64,000 nucleotides of DNA, from positions 372,001-436,000 of the forward strand of contig JAYKXP010000027.1 of the NCBI GenBank assembly GCA_037176845.1, in the 5' to 3' direction. Below, one piece after another: positions 57,479-64,000 of this stretch (positions within the stretch are counted from its first letter, which is position 1; each line of letters begins with the position of its first letter). Origin of the DNA: Paramarasmius palmivorus. Lineage: Eukaryota; Basidiomycota; Agaricomycetes; Agaricales; Marasmiaceae. The translations under genes and the position numbers were made by a program. A model generated the notes under the pieces. The model was not told the DNA's origin. It made no database searches and saw only the letters and a list, made by a program, of their open reading frames with translations.

Positions 57479-59028
57479 AGACGGTGGGTGCATACATATC
57501 CACTCCTTGGGTGTTATAACTGAAGCCCCTAGATCGGCTTGTGATGCAGGGTCGGGACAGGGCATCTCAAAGTGGTACTCTACATGCATTCGCGGGGATC
57601 TCTCATGCGTCAGAAATGACCTACTCTGCTCACGCGAAGGTGGCTGTCACATCGTGGTGTCTGACATCTATTTCTTGCATCCAGTCTGAATAGACATGTT
57701 TATGTTGGGTATCCCATGACCTCCGCGAATAATTATTCATTTATGGGTCCTCTCCCCTGACAATACTCTAATCTTCAAAAATAGCAAGTAACCAGGCCCA
57801 CTCCACATCGAAGCATTCGCAACCACTTCATTTCGGATATTCTCCGCATGTTCAATGTCCGAGCTATAGGCTCATGAGCCCTGCAGGCAGCAACCATCGA
57901 CGGGAAATTGACGGCATTTTCCGATACAAAAGGGGACGAAACTCTGGGCGGCAGTGCTTGGAAGCCTGGCCCAAGCTGCCGCGATTGTCTCCATCAAGGA
58001 GCATCAGGGAAGATACTCGGTGACCAGTTACCCATCGTTACCCATCAGAACGTCTCTGTCGGGATATTGTTTCTAGCTGGGCATATCGATGATGCGAAAT
58101 CCCTGGAAACCTTGCAATTTGACTTTACGCAGTAACTTGGCGCCGTCGGTTTGTCTCAATATCGCAGCTTGAGCCTCACGAACTAGCTTTGAATAGTATC
58201 CGTGTTGGGGCATGGAGTGGCAATATGGTGGAATAATGATTCAATGATTCAATTCAGTTCGGTAATGACTTGGCCGTCAAAGCTAGCCGAACACGATGAA
58301 CACGCCTGCAAACTAATACTTCTCCCCACGCTTGCCTTCGGTTTCGCATTGGATTCATTGGTTTCGCAGAGGGCAGACGAACAAGCCAATCGAGGAGTTG
58401 CAAATTTACGAGAATTTCGGAAGAGCGCTACTCCGACGCATTGACAATTGAACCTGTGACCATCCATCCCTTCAGTCGGAGTATATATTCGATGCCATGA
58501 ATGATGTTATCTCAGCACCCCCAATGAGGTGATATGACTTTCTAGCTACGTGTTACACATGATGTCCATCTATAGCCTGCCTAACCGGCGCTTTAAGAAC
58601 GACACATGTCAGATGCCCAAGTTTGAGCTTTGATAACAGCGGAACTTGAGAGCTTCAATAAGGGAAAAGCCGTACAAGAATCGTTATCAAAGCAGTGAAT
58701 CTGAGGGATGGGAAAAGGTTAAATTACTCTTTTTGGCGTGATGCATGGTTAAAAATTTGCTCGGACCGGTGGGAAAAGTAGCCTAACCGCTGGATGGAGG
58801 TAAAAATGGGCCGTCTGATTACTTATCGCCGTCTGAGTTCGTGTTTTCAATTTTTCTACTCCGACTGTCCGCTTGGACCAGCAACATTCCGACCACGACC
58901 ATCCACCTTTCCTCCGTCCCCTTCCCCCTTTTCCCTTCCCGTCCCCTTGTCTCCCCCATATTCTCCCTAATTCTTATAGTCGAATCTCTCAATTTTTTTT
59001 CTTCATTAATCGACAATAATTCGTAATA
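57479..59028. other. Intergenic
   Basis: About 1.5 kb without a supported gene. The frames at 57507-58467 lack domains and overlap on both strands. A pyrimidine-rich stretch at 58890-58965 precedes the zinc-finger gene and is probably its promoter/leader. Confidence 0.4.
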
Positions 59029-59959
59029 ATGCCTCGCGTAAAGTCTGAGGTGAGGCACGCTTTCCGCATGGTTCATCGATAGCACTGACCTTTTTGCTCG
59101 CCCAGAAGCGCACTGCTGAGCCTAGGGGTTCCAGTCAATGCTCAATCTGCAATGTCATTATATCTAACAAGACGGATATGCCTCGCCACATGAAGATTCA
59201 TTCAGAGAACAGGGATAAGCTGTGCGTGTATTACCATGTCTAGCTTCATGCTTTGAGCGCTAACACGAGGCTCACAGAATGCACCGCTGTCCATATCCTG
59301 GCTGCAAGTTTGAGAATCTGCAAAAATCCAATGTCGAGACCCATATACGAACACAGTGGGTACCCCGTATCACTCTGTCGTAAACGCCGAAAGTAACCTT
59401 TTTGACCCAAAGCACGAAGACGAAGACAGAACGTTGCCCAGATTGTGACTTTTCAACGGTCGATCCAGGCTCCCTGACACGCCATAGGAAGAGAATACAT
59501 GGTTACATTCCAAAGACGCGTAGGAGCAGGCAGCCCGCACCACCCAGACCCCCCATCATATTATCCGAAGCTGGACCTTCTACGACTCAGCATCTCACGC
59601 CCCAAATGCAACAGCTACCCATCACGAATGGCAATACGCCTCAGACTTCTTATGTCCAACCATACACGGAAACACGACGTCTGCCCCAACCCCAACCCCA
59701 TCCTCATCTTCAGCACGAGCATCAGTTACCACAATACAACCCCCAGCCAGCACCTCCTCATCACATTCAGCTTCCTCCTATACGATACTACCAGCCCAAA
59801 CCAGCTTTGTCGTCATCATATTACTCCTCGAGGTCTCGCTCACGATCGAGATCACCCTCGGTCGTGTCGGGTGCCTCATCTTCAGACGATGAATCGAATG
59901 ACTCGTCGAAATCCGCTTCGATACCAGGAAAACGGCTTCGCCCTGCAGACTGGTCCTGA
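59029..59959 (+). CDS. C2H2 zinc-finger protein, 253 aa
   Basis: Four exons, join(59029..59049,59106..59221,59278..59355,59413..59959), give 253 aa. Three fingers in the N-terminal half: CSICNVIISNKTDMPRHMKIH, CPYPGCKFENLQKSNVETHIRTH-type, and CPDCDFSTVDPGSLTRHRKRIH. Each has the Cys2-His2 spacing, and the second and third are split by introns between fingers. After a basic linker (PKTRRSRQ) there is a Gln/Pro-rich region, an SRSRSRSRSPS stretch and a C-terminal KRLRPADWS. This layout is typical of small basidiomycete DNA-binding proteins; it should act in the nucleus as a transcription factor. The target genes are unknown. Confidence 0.92.
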
Positions 59960-60985
59960 CATCTGACTCGGCCCATCCCCATCCTTCACTCCGACCTTAT
60001 GCAATTTATCCGTATATACCCCTAGCCCACACAATCATAGTCGGGGTTTCAAATCTTCTGGCGACCTACATGTTGCACAGCTTTGATTCCGACGTTCACA
60101 CGTAACTAGACTCGTCAGCTGGGCGGAGGTGACGGTAATGGTGGCGGGCCGTGGGTAGACGTTGGATTGGATGCCTTCTTATGTTTTTCCCAATTTTTTC
60201 TGTTCGAATTGGAGAGATAGTCGATGATGGACTCGGAGCCGCTTGGCAGAGCACACGTTTTACGCACGCTGGACATATCTCTGCCATGTATGCCTACCAC
60301 TTCACGGTGCTTATCTTCCTTCTTTCTCTCATACATAGTTTGATACAACGATCGTCCTTAGCCTTCCTTCCCGTGGTGAAGCTTTCTTTATTCTTGTACG
60401 TGATAGATACCGAGGAATTAGCTACACATGTTCCAATGTCTGGTAATTTGCTCTCAGCTGATACTTTCGCTTGACGTGTCCTGGCTTCTAGAATATAAGG
60501 AGTCTTGTTTTCTAGGTGTTCGCGTTCTCTCCTTCGTTACCGAATTGGAAAACGAGATAGACATGCCTTTGGCACGTTCATCAGGTTCGTGTGCACAGTT
60601 ACCTTGTCTTTTTTTATGACAGACTCACAATACAAGGTAGTGCCTGCCCCTTGACTACTCTATCGACCTGGCTAGAATATATCATCCAATTGTATTCCAT
60701 GGTCGCCGTGATAGATCCGGTCCGCCCACCAGCCAAGGCATGGAGTAGCCGTGATATATGGGGTGATTGACGCGTGTCCAGGACGTGTCTCGTGTCTCCT
60801 ACCTTGTAACCTTCAAACCTTCACCGTTCTTGTAGATCTATTTCCATGCGGGCGCTCTGGTGAGCTCACACTCTGCCATACAACTGTATTCACGCTACTT
60901 TCGTGTTATACTTCAGCAATGAACTTGACTCCGTACGGAAAGAAGCCTTGTTACATGTAAGGCATCCTTTCATTTGGTGCTCAAG
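59960..60985. other. Intergenic
   Basis: Zinc-finger gene 3' region followed by sequence with short overlapping frames on both strands (60096-60960). None has a recognisable domain. Confidence 0.4.
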
Positions 60986-61256
60986 AAGCACATCTCGACA
61001 TCCACGTGTCACGGTCGGAGTTGAATTTCGAGGTTGATACCTGTCCTCCATCACCGATACACGCCTGGCACTGATACTCCCACCGACGATTTGGCCCCAG
61101 TTGTCTTGGCCCCACAGTGATGGTGCTGTACAGTACACCATTTGCGCAATTTGGTGCATATAGGACATTTATCTGTGGAATTTTTTTGATCTTTTCTTCG
61201 GGAAGTTTACTCATTTCTCCCATCATCGGCAAGATACCAACAAGATACCATGCCAT
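60981..61256 (-). CDS. Possible small GRF-type zinc-finger protein (weak)
   Basis: The minus-strand frame starts MAWYLVGILPMMGEMSK and contains NCANGVLYS then GPNRRWEYQCQAC. That order (Cys-x2-Gly, GPNR-R, aromatic, Cys-x2-Cys) resembles zf-GRF modules, which occur in small fungal proteins. A gtatca donor after GDGGQ and a gaaag acceptor near 60960 could add a second exon. The region may also be noncoding; I give it low weight. Confidence 0.25.
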   Translation of the reverse strand: MAWYLVGILPMMGEMSKLPEEKIKKIPQINVLYAPNCANGVLYSTITVGPRQLGPNRRWEYQCQACIGDGGQVSTSKFNSDRDTWMSRCAS

Positions 61257-61259
61257 CCC

Positions 61260-63066
61260 TCGTGCATGATATCACAATTAGTCGACATTCTGTGTTCTGT
61301 GCTGTTCGACGTGAAAATGCTCCAACGTTATTGGAAATTGGACAATGGAGCACCGGTACGGAACCTCTCCGTTTTTCCACCTAAGTATCGTAACTTCGAG
61401 TCGAAACCATGAGTATGGTGAGGGCTACTAGTGGTGCCGACCACACTTCGAGGAAGATCGAAAGGCTTGTGAAGCGGAGGACCTATTGATGGGTTCTAGT
61501 ACACTGGAGCGTGCCACCCTGTGGCGTTTTTCACAACTTAATTACTGGGGAGGAGGCCAGAGCCCGTGTCGGGGCCCTTATGCCGTCTCTATCGTGTGTT
61601 GGGGCAGGAATTATTACTCCATTACCGGAAGGGGCATGGAGTTTGAAGGACGATGGGGAAGGTGTTTACAAGTCTAAGAGTGATAGGATGAATGACTCGG
61701 AAGAGCTCAGAACATCAAGTTATGGACCCATTCGATCTCTTGGCTTCGTGGTCTGGAACGTCTGGAGCCACTTATCTGGTATGTTTTTTCCCGGAATCCG
61801 AATAAGAAGCTTCGGCGAATAGTTCGGGATGTCGAGGAGTCCCAGTGTACTTCGCAACATGATACTTGGTACTGGTATGGTTCTGGTGTAATCTCTTATC
61901 AGGATTGCCGAATTTACATGTAGAAATCCAGGGCTTATTAGCATTTGAATCGGCACCGTGTCCGTCTGATTTTTATTAAAAATGTACGCATGAAAAGCCA
62001 GTCGCGCGCATAGACGCCCGTACCGTGAAAAATTTCTCTTCCTTACCACCATCATGCAATCTTCTAGCGCACTATTTCCCATGTCTTCTCCTCGGATTAT
62101 TTGATACTTCTTGATAGAAGGGCTGCACGAGACACTTCCTAATCCAGAAAAGGCGGTACGTCTCGAACATTACTATACAAATGTATTTTCATCTGACATG
62201 TTGGCTAGTCGTGACTGTATTCCAGGACACCGTATCCTAGCCTCGCAAGGAACACATGAGGGGCAGAATTTCATAAGAGAATATCTCGAGGACAATGGAC
62301 GTCGATAACGGGGCTCGGATGTCAGATGTACGTTCTTCATGGCTTCAGTTTCATTGATGCTTCGCGGCTCATTCGTTATAGTCTAGGCAAGGTTCAGGGC
62401 CGGATACACCTTCTCGATACTCAGAGTATACGCTATATCAGCTTCGTCCAATATTTTCACCCGTACTCTCACAGTCACTCGACATTGGAAAATGACATGA
62501 AAGGAATCGGATTTGTGAACGGATTGGACGGTGAGAATGCAACTCAATCATAACCGTATATCACTGATGGTTGCTACTACATCTCCAGGTTCAACACGGT
62601 TGTCAGGACACGGCACGGAGAATCTCGTGCGTGGGACATACAAGGACCCACATGTTGTAATACATGAAGCCAAGCCAAACGAATAATGCCTACTCGGCTG
62701 TGTTTGAAGGTGTGCCTGTGACTCTGAGTAGAAGCAACTGCGACTTCGCTGCTGATGTGCATGGTTAAGATCATTTTTTTGTCTACAGCTGCTGTAGAGC
62801 TGCAGGACAAGTGGCGGGACGGAGAGGGGCTGATGAAGAAGGCTGTGCTTGCATTCAAAGGTATGGACAAGGCCTCGTTGTTGTTGAAATACTCGAACAC
62901 TCAGTTCTCCTCAAATAGCGGCGTTTGGGAAGAGAAAACTATCTATCAAACGAAGAGAAAAGCGGACGTCATAGCTGCCGAGAGGTTGACGCGTCGTATT
63001 CCGAATTCGGCAGGCATCAGTTGTTATTAGCGCTGCACACCTCACCTTTTACCATGACCGCCCACC
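61260..63066 (+). other. Unresolved sequence
   Basis: Several plus-strand frames (61511-61822, 62111-62308, 62326-62553, 62755-63030) look mildly protein-like. For example AVELQDKWRDGEGLMKKAVLAFKGM at 62790-62865 has a helical, charged pattern. I could not join them into one gene with convincing splice sites, nor recognise a family. They may be a decayed gene. Confidence 0.3.
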
Positions 63067-64000
63067 ATGGCGTCCCTGCTCAATCGTACGCTATTGGGCT
63101 TGAGACTCCCAGCGCGATGTTCAATAGGTTCAAAATGCTCGACACTACGACATCCGACTTCGGTCCGCCTCTCTAGCAGCTTTTTTCGTCCATACAACGT
63201 TCGCCAGACTTTTCAACAACAATACAAGGTGCCGAGACTCACAGGGAGCACCAGACACATTCACTTTAGTACCGGCGGAGCATTTTTAGAGGTTTTCGGA
63301 AGAGTGCTGGGTCACTTGATTATAGAACGCCCATATTGGACGCTAGCTCTCTTAACGGTGAGTGCCATATCTATCATAGCGTAGCGTTTTGTCCAACTTT
63401 AGCTCTTAGACCACCATTGGAGGAACAATTGCCGTTTTGAAACATACCCCATCGAGGGACGACGAACCGGTCGTAGAAAGGAAAATCGTATCACGAGTGC
63501 GACGCAATTTCGTGTACTACGGAATTGGGCTGGTATTGACATCTGTCGGTGCGGGTATTGAACTTATTAATGATCCTAATTCTAAGTGTTCCATATTAGG
63601 TGCCCTTGGGGTGATAATGATCAAGCGGCCAGTCAACTTGCTTTCCGGAGCACGTTCTTGTCCATGTGCGTCAAGGTTTATTGTTCACCCCTCGCTTCAA
63701 CCATTGCTGATACCAATCAGGGCTGTACTACGCTGGAGGTATCGCAGGAAGCGCAGCTACCGGGCTGGGCATATTCCTCCTTGCACCAGCATGCGTCTCG
63801 CAAAGGCACGCGCTTTGGGCGGTAAGGCGTCCCTTCTATAACGCCTTGTCTGCCGGTCACTCAGTCCTTCATAGGGTTTTCACGTATGCCAAGGCGCTGT
63901 CATCAGCTCTCTTTACCTGATTAGTCCAGCTCTGTTCTCTCGCCTTGTCTTCTACTTTGTTGGAACATACGGCACGGCTGCCATCGTAGGTGCTACAATG
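63067..64000 (+). CDS. Mitochondrial Bax-inhibitor / GHITM (MICS1)-like membrane protein, 5' part
   Basis: First exon 63067..63357 codes MASLLNRTLLGLRLPARCS and an Arg/Ser-rich, acid-poor leader typical of mitochondrial import, then LGHLIIERPYWTLALLT. The second exon starts at 63410 (TTIGGTIAVLKHTPSRDDEPVVERK, RVRRNFVYYGIGLVLTSVGAG). Later pieces, not fully joined by me, read LYYAGGIAGSAATGLGIFLLAP (63722-63787), FYNALSAGHSVLH (63835-63873) and SPALFSRLVFYFVGTYGTAAIVGAT (63920-63999). RVR.N..Y.G, the aromatic-Asn-A block before H, and the SPA-R--Y--G-----VGAT end are hallmarks of the GHITM branch of the Bax inhibitor-1 family, inner-membrane proteins affecting cristae and ion balance. The gene runs past the window end. 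Exon boundaries after 63560 are unresolved. Confidence 0.72.

Noticed and set aside
1..64000. CRISPR arrays, operons, ribosome binding sites, prokaryotic terminators
   Set aside because: Sequence is eukaryotic with spliceosomal introns; no spaced short repeats of CRISPR type.

Overview
This window is nuclear DNA of a filamentous basidiomycete, most likely an Agaricomycete. Genes are split by many 45-70 nt introns with GT..AG ends. The recognisable families (heme-thiolate peroxidase, F-box proteins, stand-alone adenylating enzyme, FAR-17a/AIG1-like membrane proteins, G-protein alpha) fit such a fungus. I saw no tRNA, rRNA, CRISPR array, reverse transcriptase or transposase. Exon coordinates were worked out by hand from splice sites and reading phase. 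Where I give a joined length, the exon lengths sum to an open frame.

Left part (1-24 kb), ordinary genes: a 146-aa unknown protein flanked by two old copies of a repeat; a very unusual G-alpha subunit (minus strand); a secreted heme-thiolate peroxidase; an F-box/leucine-rich protein; two tandem 502-aa aldehyde dehydrogenases with identical 13-exon structure; a short-chain dehydrogenase; a 531-aa AMP-forming adenylating enzyme; and a 1002-aa low-complexity, probably nuclear protein. The oxidative enzymes and the adenylating enzyme lie within 14 kb and could form a small oxidation/detoxification or metabolite cluster.

Middle part (24.5-55 kb), a multigene array. Three unrelated families are interleaved and repeatedly duplicated. 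(i) An intracellular family ending in a conserved EDDWF motif: B, C, D and E look intact; A, F1 and F2 are broken. (ii) A single-pass membrane family (T) with signal peptide, ectodomain, Ser/Thr stalk, one membrane helix and a tail ending in LPPxY: T2, T4 and T6 are open, T1 and T3 are each off by one base, T5 is a relic. (iii) A polytopic FAR-17a/AIG1-like family (P): P3 is intact; P1a, P1b, P2, P2b, P4 and several smaller fragments are decayed. On the minus strand the order T-P is repeated three times (T1-P1, T2-P2, T3-P3). From 47.6 kb rightward the families reappear on the plus strand (F, P4, T4, T5, T6), so the array has an inverted layout around 45-47 kb. This is the most interesting part of the window: a birth-and-death locus pairing variable surface proteins with a lipase-like membrane family and an uncharacterised intracellular family.

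Right part (55.7-64 kb): a 556-aa F-box protein whose first exon is also found as a fragment beside T4, a three-finger C2H2 zinc-finger protein, poorly resolved sequence, and the start of a mitochondrial Bax-inhibitor/GHITM-like membrane protein that runs off the end.
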